A DNA stretch of 64,000 nucleotides, taken from positions 248,001 through 312,000 of the forward strand of contig NZ_JAIVAH010000018.1 in the NCBI RefSeq assembly GCF_020171745.1, given 5' to 3'. The translations under genes and the position numbers were made by a program. Below, piece after piece: positions 17,016 through 28,202 of the stretch. The notes below the pieces were generated by a model that saw only the letters and a list, made by a program, of their open reading frames with translations, ran no database searches and was not told where the DNA came from. The stretch comes from Prescottella equi. GTDB lineage: Bacteria; Actinomycetota; Actinomycetes; Mycobacteriales; Mycobacteriaceae. Every line of letters starts with the position of its first letter. Positions within the stretch are counted from its first letter, which is position 1.

Positions 17016-17831
17016 ATGGGGTGGTACACGCCGACGCCCGTGGCGCCGGACCTGTCTGGAGCGCTCGTGTGCGCGTGGTCCGCGAACGCCGAGGGCCGAC
17101 ACCTGCTGGTGCCGGACGGCTGCGTCGACGTGCTGTGGATCGCGGGAGTCGGCGTCCGGGTGTGCGGGCCGGAGACGGCGGCGTGGTCGTTCACGCTGCC
17201 GCCGGGCAGCGAGTCGTTCGGCATCCGGTTCCGCCCGGGGGCGGCGCCGCACGTGCTGCGCACGTCGGCCGCGCAGATCCGCGACATCCGGGTCTCGCTC
17301 GACGACGTCCTCGGCTCGGCGGCCGAACGAGTCCTGATCGATCGGCTCGAGCACGCGGCCGACACCCCCGAACGGCTGACGATCCTGCAGGACACGGGCC
17401 GGCAGTGGCTCACCGCGCAACACGAGCCCGACCCGCTCGCGGCCCGGATCACGTCGGCGCTGGCCTCCCGATCGTGGAGCGTCGAGAGCCTGGCGGACGC
17501 GTCGTCGATGACGAGTCGGCAACTGCACCGCCGCTGCAACGACGCATTCGGGTACGGGCCGTCGACGCTGCGGGCGATCCTGCGCCTGCAGCGGTTCATG
17601 GCGCTGGCTCGCACCGGACGGCACCGCGGCCTCGCTTCTCTCGCAACCGAATCCGGCTTCAGCGACCAGGCGCACCTGTCCCGCGAGTGCCGCCGCATCG
17701 CCTCCATGACTCCCACAGCGCTGCTCGACAGCGAGGCGCCCGACTGGCACGGCGAGGCGTCGGTGCTCGACCCGGGCGTCCGATCCGTACAAGACCGCAC
17801 CACCGCGACGAACGGAGAATCAGCCGCATGA
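17016..17831 (+). CDS. AraC-family transcriptional regulator
   Basis: 271 residues. The N-terminal half has the DUF6597-like pattern (VPDGCVDVLWIAG, LPPGSESFGIRFRPGAAPHVL) seen in a common class of AraC regulators. The C-terminal part carries both HTH motifs: WSVESLADASSMTSRQLHRR and LASLATESGFSDQAHLSREC. The ATG at 17016 is used; an in-frame GTG/ATG extension to 16956 would overlap the divergent promoter. The stop overlaps the next gene by 4 bp (ATGA), so regulator and DinB-like protein are co-translated. The inducer is unknown. Confidence 0.85.
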   Translation: MGWYTPTPVAPDLSGALVCAWSANAEGRHLLVPDGCVDVLWIAGVGVRVCGPETAAWSFTLPPGSESFGIRFRPGAAPHVLRTSAAQIRDIRVSLDDVLGSAAERVLIDRLEHAADTPERLTILQDTGRQWLTAQHEPDPLAARITSALASRSWSVESLADASSMTSRQLHRRCNDAFGYGPSTLRAILRLQRFMALARTGRHRGLASLATESGFSDQAHLSRECRRIASMTPTALLDSEAPDWHGEASVLDPGVRSVQDRTTATNGESAA

Positions 17832-18385
17832 TCACCACCGAATCCACCCCGGACCTGTACCGGCGCCTGGCCGCCGCACTCACCGACCGCGTCGACGCGG
17901 TGCCGGCCGACCGCTGGGACGCCCCGTCGCCGTGCGACGGCTGGACCACGCGCGACGTCGTCGCCCACACCGTCGAGACGCAGGCCCACATGGTCGGCGT
18001 CGTCGGCCTGGCGATCCCGGACGGCCCGTCCACGACAGTCGATCCGGCCGCGGCGTGGCGGCACACCCGCGACGCGGTGCAGGCGATCCTCGACGACCCC
18101 GCCAAGGCATCGCTCGAGTACGACGGCCACTTCGGGCGCACCGATCTGGCCGCGACGATGCGCACCTTCTACTGCTTCGACCTCGTGGTCCACGGCTGGG
18201 ACATCGCCCGAGCGGCCGGCCTCGACGAGACGATCCCGGACACCGACCTCGACCTGCTCGACGCCGTCATTGCGCAACTGGGTGATTCGCTGCGCATGGA
18301 CGGGGTCTGCGGCCCGGCGCTGAACGTGCCCGACGACGCCGACCGGCAGACGCGCACTCTGGCCGCGCTGGGTCGCCGCGCCTGA
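17828..18385 (+). CDS. TIGR03086-type metal-binding protein (mycothiol maleylpyruvate isomerase-like)
   Basis: 185 residues of the DinB/YfiT-like four-helix bundle. The features are WDAPSPCDGWTTRDVVAHTV with the first metal-binding His, and CFDLVVHGWDIARAAG with the second His and Asp in the usual HGWD motif. Actinobacterial members bind a divalent metal and some use mycothiol as a cofactor or co-substrate. This one probably performs a thiol-dependent isomerisation, transfer or detoxification. It is co-translated with the AraC regulator, its likely controller. It is convergent with ctaD, 23 bp beyond its stop. Confidence 0.82.
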   Translation: MITTESTPDLYRRLAAALTDRVDAVPADRWDAPSPCDGWTTRDVVAHTVETQAHMVGVVGLAIPDGPSTTVDPAAAWRHTRDAVQAILDDPAKASLEYDGHFGRTDLAATMRTFYCFDLVVHGWDIARAAGLDETIPDTDLDLLDAVIAQLGDSLRMDGVCGPALNVPDDADRQTRTLAALGRRA

Positions 18386-18408
18386 GCCGATCGCACCCGG
18401 CGGCGACG

Positions 18409-20202
18409 TCATGTGTCGCCGCTGGGTCGGCCGTGGCGCTCCTCCTCCGGTGGCGGCGTCCGGTCGGTGTCCGCCTCCCGGTCGCTGCTCTCGATGACCG
18501 CGGTCGCCTGCCGGGCCGCGTGCCCCGGACCGACGTGCGCCTCGGCCCGCAGCCGCTCCACCATGTGCGGGTAGTGCAGCTCGAATGCCGGTCGCTCCGA
18601 ACGGATTCGGGGCAGCTCGGTGAAGTTGTGCCGGGGCGGCGGGCAGGTGGTGGCCCATTCCAGCGAGTTGCCGTACCCCCACGGGTCGTCGACGGTGACG
18701 ACGGTGCCGTAGCGGAAACTCTTGAAGACGTTCCACAGGAACGGCAGCGTCGACGCGCCGAGGATGAACGAGCCGACGGTCGACACCGAGTTCAGCACGG
18801 TGAAGCCGTCGCTCGGCAGGTAGTCGGCGTACCGGCGCGGCATGCCCTCGGCGCCGAGCCAGTGCTGCACCAGGAACGTGGTGTGGAAGCCGATGAACGT
18901 CAACCAGAAGTGCCACTTGCCGAGCCGCTCGTCGAGCAGGCGTCCGGTCATCTTCGGGAACCAGAAGTAGATGCCCGCGTAGGTCGCGAACACGATGGTG
19001 CCGAACAGCACGTAGTGGAAGTGCGCGATCACGAAGTACGAATCGGTGACGTGCCAGTCGATCGGCGGGCTCGCCAGCAGCACCCCGGACAGACCACCGA
19101 ACAGGAACGTGACGATGAAGCCGATCGAGAACAGCATGGCGGACTCGAACGTCAACTGACCGCGCCACATCGTGCCGATCCAGTTGAAGAACTTCACGCC
19201 GGTCGGCACCGCGATGAGGAACGTCATGAACGAGAAGAACGGCAGCAGCACGGCTCCCGTGGCATACATGTGGTGCGCCCACACCGCGACGGACAGCGCC
19301 GAGATCGCGATCGTCGCGTAGACGAGACCGGTGTAACCGAAGATCGGCTTGCGCGAGAACACCGGCAGGATCTCCGAGATGATGCCGAAGAACGGCAGCG
19401 CGACGATGTACACCTCGGGGTGGCCGAAGAACCAGAACAGGTGCTGCCACAGCAGGACGCCACCGGTCGCGGGGTCGTAGACGTGGGCCCCCACCACGCG
19501 GTCGGCGAACAGCCCCATCAGCGCCGACGTGAGGATCGGGAACGCCACCAGGATCAGGATGCTGGTGATGAAGATGTTCCACGTGAAGATCGGCATCCGG
19601 AACATCGTCATGCCGGGCGCGCGCAGGCAGATCACCGTGGTGATCATGTTGACCGCGCCGAGGATGGTGCCGAGGCCGCTGAGCGCGAGGCCCATGATCC
19701 ACAGGTTGGCGCCCATGCCCGGCGAGTGGAGGGCATCGGTGAGAGGCGAGTACGCGGTCCAGCCGAAGTCGGCCGCACCGCCGGGGGTGATGAAGCCGGC
19801 GCTGGCGATGATGCCGCCGAACAGATACAGCCAGTAACTGAAGGCGTTGAGCCGCGGGAACGCGACGTCGGGGGCGCCGATCTGCAGCGGCAGAATGTAA
19901 TTCGCGAAACCGAAGACGATGGGCGTCGCGTACAGCAGCAGCATGATCGTGCCGTGCATCGTGAACAGCTGGTTGTACTGCTCGTTCGACAGGAACTGCA
20001 GGCCCGGCAGTGCGAGTTCGGCGCGCATGAGCAGCGCCAGCAGGCCACCGAACATGAAGAACGCGAACGACGTGATCAGGTACATGATCCCGAGCACCTT
20101 GGGATCCGTCGTCGTGATCACGCGATAGATGAGTGCGCCCTTGCGGGCGAACCTCGCCGGATACGGGCGGACGGCAACAGGTTCGGATGCAACGGTGGCC
20201 AC
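18409..20202 (-). CDS. ctaD: cytochrome c oxidase subunit I
   Basis: 597 residues with twelve hydrophobic helices. It is the catalytic subunit of the aa3-type terminal oxidase in the cytoplasmic membrane. Ligands are visible: [11 protein letters not shown] for low-spin heme a, [13 protein letters not shown] with the CuB His-Tyr crosslink, WAHHMYATG with the CuB His pair, and [11 protein letters not shown] for the two hemes. The GTG at 20202 is preceded by AGGAGG; the open frame to 20265 is hydrophilic and was rejected. An Arg/Glu-rich 60-residue C-terminal tail follows the last helix. Subunits II and III are not here, as is usual in mycolata, where ctaD stands alone. Confidence 0.96.
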   Translation of the reverse strand: MATVASEPVAVRPYPARFARKGALIYRVITTTDPKVLGIMYLITSFAFFMFGGLLALLMRAELALPGLQFLSNEQYNQLFTMHGTIMLLLYATPIVFGFANYILPLQIGAPDVAFPRLNAFSYWLYLFGGIIASAGFITPGGAADFGWTAYSPLTDALHSPGMGANLWIMGLALSGLGTILGAVNMITTVICLRAPGMTMFRMPIFTWNIFITSILILVAFPILTSALMGLFADRVVGAHVYDPATGGVLLWQHLFWFFGHPEVYIVALPFFGIISEILPVFSRKPIFGYTGLVYATIAISALSVAVWAHHMYATGAVLLPFFSFMTFLIAVPTGVKFFNWIGTMWRGQLTFESAMLFSIGFIVTFLFGGLSGVLLASPPIDWHVTDSYFVIAHFHYVLFGTIVFATYAGIYFWFPKMTGRLLDERLGKWHFWLTFIGFHTTFLVQHWLGAEGMPRRYADYLPSDGFTVLNSVSTVGSFILGASTLPFLWNVFKSFRYGTVVTVDDPWGYGNSLEWATTCPPPRHNFTELPRIRSERPAFELHYPHMVERLRAEAHVGPGHAARQATAVIESSDREADTDRTPPPEEERHGRPSGDT

Positions 20203-20412
20203 CGGTCCTCCTGACCGCACGCCACCCGATGGGGCGCGCTCCCTCGTCGAGGCGTGACCGGTCACGGTCCGCTCGACGCAACGACCTACAGGACGGCAAC
20301 CGGCACAAGCTCAGCACTGTGGACGCTACGCCCCCGGACCACCGTTGGCTACGGGATTCGTCCACCTCGACCGGACGCAAAGCGACCGCCACGACCTCGA
20401 TAAGCTGCAGCA

Positions 20413-21327
20413 ATGCCGAACCAGGTCGACCCATCGACGCAAGCGGGACGATTCGCCCCCAGCCCCTCCGGCGACCTGCACCTCGGCAATCTCCGCACCG
20501 CCCTGCTGGCGTGGCTGTTTGCCCGGTCCACCGGTCGGCACTTCCTCATCCGGGTCGAGGATCTCGACCGGGTGCGGCCGGGCGCGGCGGAACGCCAACT
20601 CGCCGACCTCGCCGCACTCGGCCTCGACTGGGACGACGACGTCGAGTACCAGTCGGCGCGGCTGCCGCTCTACGACGCGGCGATCGCCCGCCTGCAGCGC
20701 GCCGGCCTGACGTACGAGTGCTTCTGCACGCGCAAGGAGATCCTGAAGGCCGCGTCGGCGCCGCACGCGCCGGCGGGCGCCTACCCGGGCACGTGCCGGG
20801 ACCTGTCGGGCGAGGCGCTCGAGGAGCGGCGGGCCGGCGGGCGTCCGCCGGCGATCCGGCTGCGGGCGGGCACCGACCGGTTCACCGTCCACGACGTCCT
20901 GCACGGCGACTACACCGGCACCGTCGACGACCTGGTGCTCCGACGCGGTGACGGCATCCCGGCCTACAACCTCGCGGTCGTCGTCGACGATGCCGCCCAG
21001 GGCATCGACCAGGTGGTCCGCGGCGACGACCTGCTGTCGTCGGCGCCGCGCCAGGCATACCTCGCGGGGCTGCTCGGGTTGCCCGCGCCGACCTATGCGC
21101 ACGTGCCGCTGGCACTCAACACCGAAGGCAAGCGACTCGCCAAACGGGACGGCGCGGTCACGCTCGCGGACCAAGCCGCGCTGGGGCACGACCCCCAGGA
21201 GGTACTGGGCATCCTCGCCCGATCCCTGAAGCTGGCCGAACCTGGCGAAACAGTCAGTCCCGCAATACTTCTCGATCGTTGGAATCCCGACAGAATTCCC
21301 ACCGATCCGTGGGTGATCGAAGCCTGA
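20413..21327 (+). CDS. gluQ: glutamyl-Q tRNA(Asp) synthetase
   Basis: 304 residues, the length of GluQ-RS, which lacks the anticodon-binding domain of GltX. Class I motifs are visible: [20 protein letters not shown] contains the HIGH equivalent, KRLAKRDGA the KMSKS equivalent, and [11 protein letters not shown] contacts glutamate. The zinc-binding region is [10 protein letters not shown] plus YPGTCRDL. The enzyme activates glutamate and attaches it to the cyclopentenediol of queuosine at position 34 of tRNA-Asp. A Q-precursor transporter and tgt lie about 1.7-2.4 kb downstream, supporting a queuosine role. It is divergent from ctaD. Confidence 0.9.
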   Translation: MPNQVDPSTQAGRFAPSPSGDLHLGNLRTALLAWLFARSTGRHFLIRVEDLDRVRPGAAERQLADLAALGLDWDDDVEYQSARLPLYDAAIARLQRAGLTYECFCTRKEILKAASAPHAPAGAYPGTCRDLSGEALEERRAGGRPPAIRLRAGTDRFTVHDVLHGDYTGTVDDLVLRRGDGIPAYNLAVVVDDAAQGIDQVVRGDDLLSSAPRQAYLAGLLGLPAPTYAHVPLALNTEGKRLAKRDGAVTLADQAALGHDPQEVLGILARSLKLAEPGETVSPAILLDRWNPDRIPTDPWVIEA

Positions 21328-21426
21328 TCGTGTCCCGATAGGGCAACCGAACCAACCAGCTGCCACGTAGCGTCTCGGTCCAGACGTTCGAACACCGCCG
21401 TATGCCCCGACGAAACAGGTGCAGCC

Positions 21427-22383
21427 ATGACCACTGGTGGACAGGGCCCGAACGACGAACCGGAGCAGGGCGACGACCGGCCGCGGCCCGGAGGTACCCC
21501 GCCGCCACCACCGCCCGGCAACTACCCGCCGCCACCGCCACCCGGCGGCTACCCACCGCCCGGCCCGCCTCCAGGCAACTACCCGCCGCCTCCCCCCGGC
21601 GGCTACCCACCCCCGCCGGGCCCGGGCGGCGGCTATCCACCTCCGCCTCCACCGGGGAACTACCCGCCACCGGGCAACTACCCGCCACCCCCGGGCGGCT
21701 ACCCTCCCCCGCCCGGCTCCTATCCGCCACCCCCGCCGGCCTACGACTCCGGCTACGGTCAGTCCGGACCCGGATCGGGGCTCCGGGTGGGCGACGCCAT
21801 CTCCTACGGGTGGCGCAAGTTCTCCTCCAACGCGCTGTCGTGGGTCGTGCTGATGCTGATCGCCGGTGCCATCCAGGCCCTGCTCAACTGGGCCTTCGCC
21901 AGCGGCAACAACGCCGTGTCCGTCATCGGCGGGCTGGTCTCGATCATCGTCGGCTACCTGCTCCAGGCGGCCTTCGTGACGGGAGCGCTGCAGGAGACCG
22001 ACGGCACCAAGCCGTCCATCGGATCGTTCTTCCAGATCCGCAACGTGGGTGCGGTCATCGTGGCGTCCTTCCTCATCGGCGTGCTGGCCACGGTCGGACT
22101 GATCCTGTGCATCATTCCCGGCGTCATCGCGATCTTCCTGACGTTCTGGACCCTGCAGTTCGTGATCGATCAGAACCGAGACCCGATCGGCGCGATCAAG
22201 TCCAGCTACCAGGCGATCTCGTCGAACTGGGGCACGCTGCTGCTGCTCGCGCTCGCACTGTTCGGGCTGAACATCCTCGGGGCCATCCCGTTCGGCCTCG
22301 GGCTGCTCATCACGGTGCCGCTGTCGATCATCGCGTCGACCTACGCGTACCGCGTGACCGTCGGCGGACCGGTCGCGCCTTGA
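21427..22383 (+). CDS. membrane protein with long Pro/Gly/Tyr-rich N-terminus
   Basis: 318 residues. Residues ~20-115 are low-complexity GNYPPPPPPGGYPPPGPPP-type repeats, with the unit GGYPPP or GNYPPP occurring about nine times. The rest has about five hydrophobic segments (WVVLMLIAGAIQALLNWAFA, GGLVSIIVGYLLQAAFVTGA, ASFLIGVLATVGLILCIIPG, IAIFLTFWTLQFVID, LLLALALFGLNILGAIPFGL) in the layout of the DUF975/glycerophosphodiesterase-type membrane domain. Pro-rich N-termini of this kind are frequent in mycobacterial and rhodococcal membrane proteins and probably mediate protein contacts. It precedes a smaller protein of similar design and may be co-transcribed with it. Function unknown. Confidence 0.78.
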   Translation: MTTGGQGPNDEPEQGDDRPRPGGTPPPPPPGNYPPPPPPGGYPPPGPPPGNYPPPPPGGYPPPPGPGGGYPPPPPPGNYPPPGNYPPPPGGYPPPPGSYPPPPPAYDSGYGQSGPGSGLRVGDAISYGWRKFSSNALSWVVLMLIAGAIQALLNWAFASGNNAVSVIGGLVSIIVGYLLQAAFVTGALQETDGTKPSIGSFFQIRNVGAVIVASFLIGVLATVGLILCIIPGVIAIFLTFWTLQFVIDQNRDPIGAIKSSYQAISSNWGTLLLLALALFGLNILGAIPFGLGLLITVPLSIIASTYAYRVTVGGPVAP

Positions 22384-22451
22384 CCGAATAAAACCAACCT
22401 GACCGTATTGTGTTCATGCTCGATACCCGACATGCCTGAACGAGGGGGAAC

Positions 22452-22871
22452 ATGAACACCGGCGATACTCACGGTCCGAACAACTCCGGCGGCGCGGCGC
22501 AGCCCGTCCCCGGCTACCCCGGTCCTCCGCCCGGACCCGGCTTCGGCGGATACGCACCGGCACCGCCGGCACCGCCGCAGGGACCGCCGCCCACCAGCTT
22601 CTTCTCTGCGCTCTTCGACTTCAACTTCAACAGCTACGTCACCCCGAAGGTCGTCAAGGTCGTCTACATCCTGATGACCGTCATCTTCGGCCTCTGGCTC
22701 CTGTTCGGAATCGCATCGGCTTTTTCCGCCTCGCTCGGGTTCGGTTTGCTGGCGCTGATCATCGGCCCCTTGCTCTTCATCGTCTGGCTCGCACTGTTCC
22801 GGATCGTGCTCGAGTTCTACGTCGCGGTGATCAAGATTTCCGAGGACGTCAAGGAACTCAAGCGTCGCTGA
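22452..22871 (+). CDS. DUF4282-type small membrane protein
   Basis: 139 residues. A short Pro/Gly-rich N-terminus (PGYPGPPPGPGFGGYAPAPP) is followed by FFSALFDFNFNSYVTPKVVK, VVYILMTVIFGLWLLFGIAS and LLALIIGPLLFIVWLALFRI, i.e. two membrane helices flanked by an amphipathic start and ending with a charged EFYVAVIKISEDVKELKRR. This is the DUF4282 pattern. It lies 68 bp after the Pro-rich membrane protein, preceded by GAGGGGG as ribosome binding site, and is followed by a strong hairpin, so the two may form one transcription unit. Function unknown. Confidence 0.8.
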   Translation: MNTGDTHGPNNSGGAAQPVPGYPGPPPGPGFGGYAPAPPAPPQGPPPTSFFSALFDFNFNSYVTPKVVKVVYILMTVIFGLWLLFGIASAFSASLGFGLLALIIGPLLFIVWLALFRIVLEFYVAVIKISEDVKELKRR

Positions 22872-22885
22872 CCGCTACGTCCGCG

Positions 22886-22922
22886 CCGTACTGCTCCCGT
22901 GTGATCCTCGGGAGCAGTACGG
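22886..22922 (+). terminator. hairpin terminator after the DUF4282 gene
   Basis: Perfect 14-bp arms (CCGTACTGCTCCCG and CGGGAGCAGTACGG) around a 9-base loop, 15 bp beyond the DUF4282 stop and before the next promoter region. No marked T tract. Confidence 0.8.
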
Positions 22923-22986
22923 TGCAAAACGGGCGGGGACGGGGTGCGGATCGGCGTCACACCCTGTCTAATGCTTGGATTGCGCG

Positions 22987-24983
<1,997 letters not shown>

Positions 24984-25015
24984 TCACAGGCCGGACACCC
25001 CTCCCCGCCTCCGGG

Positions 25016-25855
25016 CTACGCGCGCTCGTGCGCGGTGAGCAGCAGGTACTCCCAGTCCATCGCGAACGATCCGTCGCCGACGTCGAACTGTCGGGCCAGG
25101 TCCGCGAGGTCGCGATCGAGCGCCGCCACCTTGTCCGGATCGTCGGATATCGCCTTGTACACCGCGATCGTCGGCCCGTAGTTGGCCTTGAAGTAGTCGC
25201 GGAACGCCTCGGGGCGGTCGAAGTGGTCGACGCGGACGGTGTCGCGCTGCGCGACGACATCGGTGACCCGGTCGCCGAGCAGTTCCCGCACGTGAGCTTC
25301 GTCGCCCCAGCGCGGCGGCGGCTGCGCCCCGGGCGGGGGCGGCGGCGCGTACGGCTTCATCGCGGCGAACATCCGGCCGATGAAACCGTCCGGCGTCCAG
25401 TTGAGCAGACCGATGGTGCCACCCGGCTTGCACACCCGGACCAGCTCGTCGGCGCTCGCCTGGTGGTGCGGCGCGAACATCACTCCCACGCACGACAGCA
25501 CGACGTCGAAGTCGTCGTCCGCGAAGGGCAGCGCCTCGGCGTCCGCCTCCTTCCACTCGAGGTGGGCGCCGCGCTTGGCCGCGAGTTCACGGCCCCGGTC
25601 GAACAGTTCGGGCGTGAGGTCCGACGCCACGACGTCGGCGCCGGACAGCGCGGCGGGGATCGCGGCGTTGCCGGTGCCCGCGCCGACGTCGAGCACCCGC
25701 TGACCGTCGTGCACACCCGACGCCCGGGCGAGGACCGCGCCGAGTTCGGGGATGACATCCTCCGCGACGGCCGGGTAGTCGCCCGACGCCCACACCGCCC
25801 GATGTTTGGACTTGAGCACCCGATCGGCTTCCTTGGCTACAAGTGATTCGCTCAT
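25016..25855 (-). CDS. class I SAM-dependent methyltransferase
   Basis: 279 residues. Motif I is RVLDVGAGTGNAAIPAALSG (near 52-71), then VVASDLTPELFDRG, the acidic adenine loop EADAEALPFADDDFDVVLSC and GGTIGLLNWTPDGFIGRMFA. This is the UbiE/Methyltransf_11 layout; the small-molecule substrate is unknown. A Pro-rich insertion (APPPPPGAQPPPRWGDEAH) precedes the C-terminal cap. The ATG at 25855 was chosen; the longer frame to 26029 runs into the divergent DUF1206 promoter. It lies 44 bp beyond the start of tgt on the same strand and could be transcribed towards it. Confidence 0.82.
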   Translation of the reverse strand: MSESLVAKEADRVLKSKHRAVWASGDYPAVAEDVIPELGAVLARASGVHDGQRVLDVGAGTGNAAIPAALSGADVVASDLTPELFDRGRELAAKRGAHLEWKEADAEALPFADDDFDVVLSCVGVMFAPHHQASADELVRVCKPGGTIGLLNWTPDGFIGRMFAAMKPYAPPPPPGAQPPPRWGDEAHVRELLGDRVTDVVAQRDTVRVDHFDRPEAFRDYFKANYGPTIAVYKAISDDPDKVAALDRDLADLARQFDVGDGSFAMDWEYLLLTAHERA

Positions 25856-26019
25856 GTTTCGAGCGTGCTCCGAGGTTCCGAGCGGAACAACCCACCCCGG
25901 GGGAACGATTTCGCCACCCACGCCCGCGTGACGTGCGGTTCCTCTCGTCCCGGGCAGGCGACGTGGCGCGGCGATACGCTTTTTCGCGTCAAGGACCACC
26001 GCAGGAACGGAGGCCTCGC

Positions 26020-26820
26020 GTGACACCACGCACCACGGCGGGAACCGCCAATTCGGCCCAGCATCCCGCCTTCGAGAAGATCGCCCGCATCGGCCAGGCA
26101 GCGAGCGGGGTCGTGCACCTGCTCATCGGCTACATCATCATCCGACTGGCGTTCGGCGACGGCGGAACCGCCGACCAGTCCGGCGCCCTGACGACCCTGG
26201 CCTCACAGCCGGGCGGACGCGTGGCCCTGTGGGTGGCGGCGGTGACACTGGCCGCGCTGGCCGCGTGGCGGGCGGTGGAGGCCGTCGCCGGGAAGCGATC
26301 CGACGTCGAGGAGCCGTCCGCGCTGGACCGGGTCAAGACCGTCGGTGTCGCGGTGGCCTACCTCGCACTGGCCTTCACGGCGTTCCAGTTCGCCCGCGGC
26401 GGCGGAAAGTCGAGTACCGAGCAGAACGTGAGCCTGAGTGCTCGGCTGATGCAATCCACCGGCGGCAAGGCACTTCTCGTCGCCGCCGGCTTGGTGATCA
26501 TCGGCATCGGCGGCTACCACGTATACAAGGGTGGCAAGAAGAAGTTCCTCGACGACCTGCACCGCGGCGACCTGCCCCGGGTGGCCACGCCCCTCGGCGT
26601 GGTGGGCTACATCGCGAAGGGCCTCGCCATCTGCGGGGCGGGCGTCCTGGTCGTCGTCGCCACGTTCACGACCGATCCCGCCAAGGCCAGCGGGCTGGAT
26701 GGCGCCGTCAAGACGCTGGGAACGGTCCCGTTCGGTCAGGTTCTCCTCGTCGCAGCCGGACTCGGGATCATCGCCTACGGCGCGTACTGCTTCGTCCTGG
26801 CGCGTTACGGGAAGATGTGA
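26020..26820 (+). CDS. DUF1206 family membrane protein
   Basis: 266 residues. Three repeats of a two-helix unit are visible, each with an ARIGQAASGVVHLLIGYIII-like first helix and a second helix around VAAVTLAALAAWRAVEAVAG, VAAGLVIIGIGGYHVYKGGK or VAAGLGIIAYGAYCFVLARY. The third residue pattern G-x-(V/H)-(Y/L/W) recurs, which is the DUF1206 signature. Function unknown. GTG at 26020 follows GGAGG 8 bases upstream. It diverges from the methyltransferase gene, with 164 bp between them. Confidence 0.85.
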   Translation: MTPRTTAGTANSAQHPAFEKIARIGQAASGVVHLLIGYIIIRLAFGDGGTADQSGALTTLASQPGGRVALWVAAVTLAALAAWRAVEAVAGKRSDVEEPSALDRVKTVGVAVAYLALAFTAFQFARGGGKSSTEQNVSLSARLMQSTGGKALLVAAGLVIIGIGGYHVYKGGKKKFLDDLHRGDLPRVATPLGVVGYIAKGLAICGAGVLVVVATFTTDPAKASGLDGAVKTLGTVPFGQVLLVAAGLGIIAYGAYCFVLARYGKM

Positions 26821-26846
26821 ACCGCACAATCCAACCGCGAACCAAC

Positions 26847-26860
26847 TGAAACGTGTTCCA
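26847..26860. promoter_or_regulatory. KstR-like box 1
   Basis: TGAAACGTGTTCCA fits the published KstR pattern TnnAACnnGTTnnA at all eight fixed positions. It lies about 160 bp upstream of the HsaA-like monooxygenase start. KstR represses cholesterol catabolic genes in mycobacteria and rhodococci. Regulation here is inferred from the motif. Confidence 0.55.
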
Positions 26861-26956
26861 CTTTGGATAACTCGATCTTCTCGAGTTTTCCGTAGACATG
26901 GCTCATTGCCTGCAAATATTTCCCTCGGCTTCCCAGCAACCGTGCGCTTCGTAATG

Positions 26957-26970
26957 GTGAACACGTTCTA
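26957..26970. promoter_or_regulatory. KstR-like box 2
   Basis: GTGAACACGTTCTA matches TnnAACnnGTTnnA at seven of eight fixed positions, with its core GAACACGTTC itself a near-palindrome. It lies 50 bp upstream of the monooxygenase ATG, where it would overlap a promoter. Confidence 0.55.
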
Positions 26971-27020
26971 CTATTGAGACGTTCAGCCGGATCGGGGCAA
27001 ACAGAGACGAGGGATGTCAC

Positions 27021-28199
27021 ATGGCACACGTTCTGGATCGGATCGAGCAGTACGCGGACGAGATCCGCGCGGACGGCGTCGAGGGCGACAAGCTGATGCG
27101 CCTGTCCGACGCCAACGCCAAGCGTCTGAAGGAGGCCGGCGTCATCCGGATGCTGCAGCCCAAGGGCCACGGCGGCCTCGAGGCGCACCCCCGGGAGTTC
27201 GCGGAGACCGCGATGGCGATCGGCGCGATGGACGGCGCCACCGGCTGGGTCGGCGGCATCGTCGGCGTGCACTCCTGGGAGCTGGCGTTCTTCGACCCGA
27301 AGGCCCAGGACGAGGTGTGGGGTAAGGATCCCGACACCTGGATGGCGTCGCCGTACGCGCCGATGGGTGTCGCGGTACCGACCGACGGCGGGTTCATTCT
27401 CAACGGGCGCTGGTCGTTCTCGTCGGGCACCGATCACTGCCAGTGGGTGATGATCGGCGCGGCCGTCGGCGACCGGGACGGCAACCGGTTGATGCCGCCA
27501 CAGATCCTGCACGTACTGCTCCCCCGCAGCGACTACGAAATCGACCACGACAGCTGGGACGTCGTCGGCCTGCGCGGCACCGGCAGCAAGGACCTCATCG
27601 TCAAGGACGCGTTCATCCCGACCCATCGCACGCTGGACGCGTCGAAGGTGTTCGACGGCACCGCGCCCAAGGAGGCCGGCCGCGGCGAGACGCTCTACAA
27701 CTTCCCGTTCTCGTGCATCTTCCCGCTCGGCATCACGTCGTCGCTCATCGGCATGGCCGAGGGTGCGCTGGCATGCCACATGGCGGCGCAGCGGACCCGG
27801 ATCACCGTCGCGGGCACCGCCGCCAAGGAGGATCCGCACGTACTGTTCGCGATCAGCGAGGCGGCTGCGGAGATCGCCGCGTCCCGGGCGGCGATCCTGT
27901 CCACCGTCGACCGGTTCTGGGACATGACCGAGCGCGGTGAGACGGTCAGCTTCGAGGAGCGGGCCATCGGCCGACGCACCCAGACGGCGGCCGCGTGGCG
28001 GGCCGTGCGCGCGGTGGACGAGGTCTTCGCCCGCGCCGGCGGCGGCGCGCTGCAGATGAAGACGCCGATGCAGCGGTTCTGGCGAGACGCCCACGCCGGC
28101 CTGGTGCACGCGATCCACGTGCCCGGGTCGATCTTCTACGCCTCGGCGCTCACCGAACTCGGCGGCGAACCGCAGGGCATCCACCGCGCGATGATCTGA
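27021..28199 (+). CDS. flavin-dependent monooxygenase of the acyl-CoA dehydrogenase fold (HsaA-like)
   Basis: 392 residues. The architecture is that of group D two-component flavin monooxygenases such as HsaA, not of true acyl-CoA dehydrogenases. Visible features are MLQPKGHGGLEAHPREFAET, AMDGATGWVGGIVGVHSWEL, LNGRWSFSSGTDHCQWVMIG and SWDVVGLRGTGSKDLIV, with no acyl-CoA catalytic Glu. HsaA hydroxylates the phenolic A-ring of secosteroids (3-HSA) using FMNH2 from HsaB. No reductase gene is adjacent, so FMNH2 must come from elsewhere. GAGGGATG precedes the ATG. Two KstR-like boxes upstream support a steroid-related role. It could equally act on another phenol. Confidence 0.8.
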   Translation: MAHVLDRIEQYADEIRADGVEGDKLMRLSDANAKRLKEAGVIRMLQPKGHGGLEAHPREFAETAMAIGAMDGATGWVGGIVGVHSWELAFFDPKAQDEVWGKDPDTWMASPYAPMGVAVPTDGGFILNGRWSFSSGTDHCQWVMIGAAVGDRDGNRLMPPQILHVLLPRSDYEIDHDSWDVVGLRGTGSKDLIVKDAFIPTHRTLDASKVFDGTAPKEAGRGETLYNFPFSCIFPLGITSSLIGMAEGALACHMAAQRTRITVAGTAAKEDPHVLFAISEAAAEIAASRAAILSTVDRFWDMTERGETVSFEERAIGRRTQTAAAWRAVRAVDEVFARAGGGALQMKTPMQRFWRDAHAGLVHAIHVPGSIFYASALTELGGEPQGIHRAMI

Positions 28200-28202
28200 G
28201 CC

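Noticed and set aside
16934-20434. 1,100-codon minus-strand frame across ctaD and the AraC region
   Set aside because: It is an out-of-frame and antisense shadow typical of high-GC DNA; CtaD itself is unambiguous in another frame.
21480-21760. Possible CRISPR or minisatellite array
   Set aside because: The repeats are in-frame codons for Pro/Gly/Tyr with irregular spacing inside a membrane protein gene.
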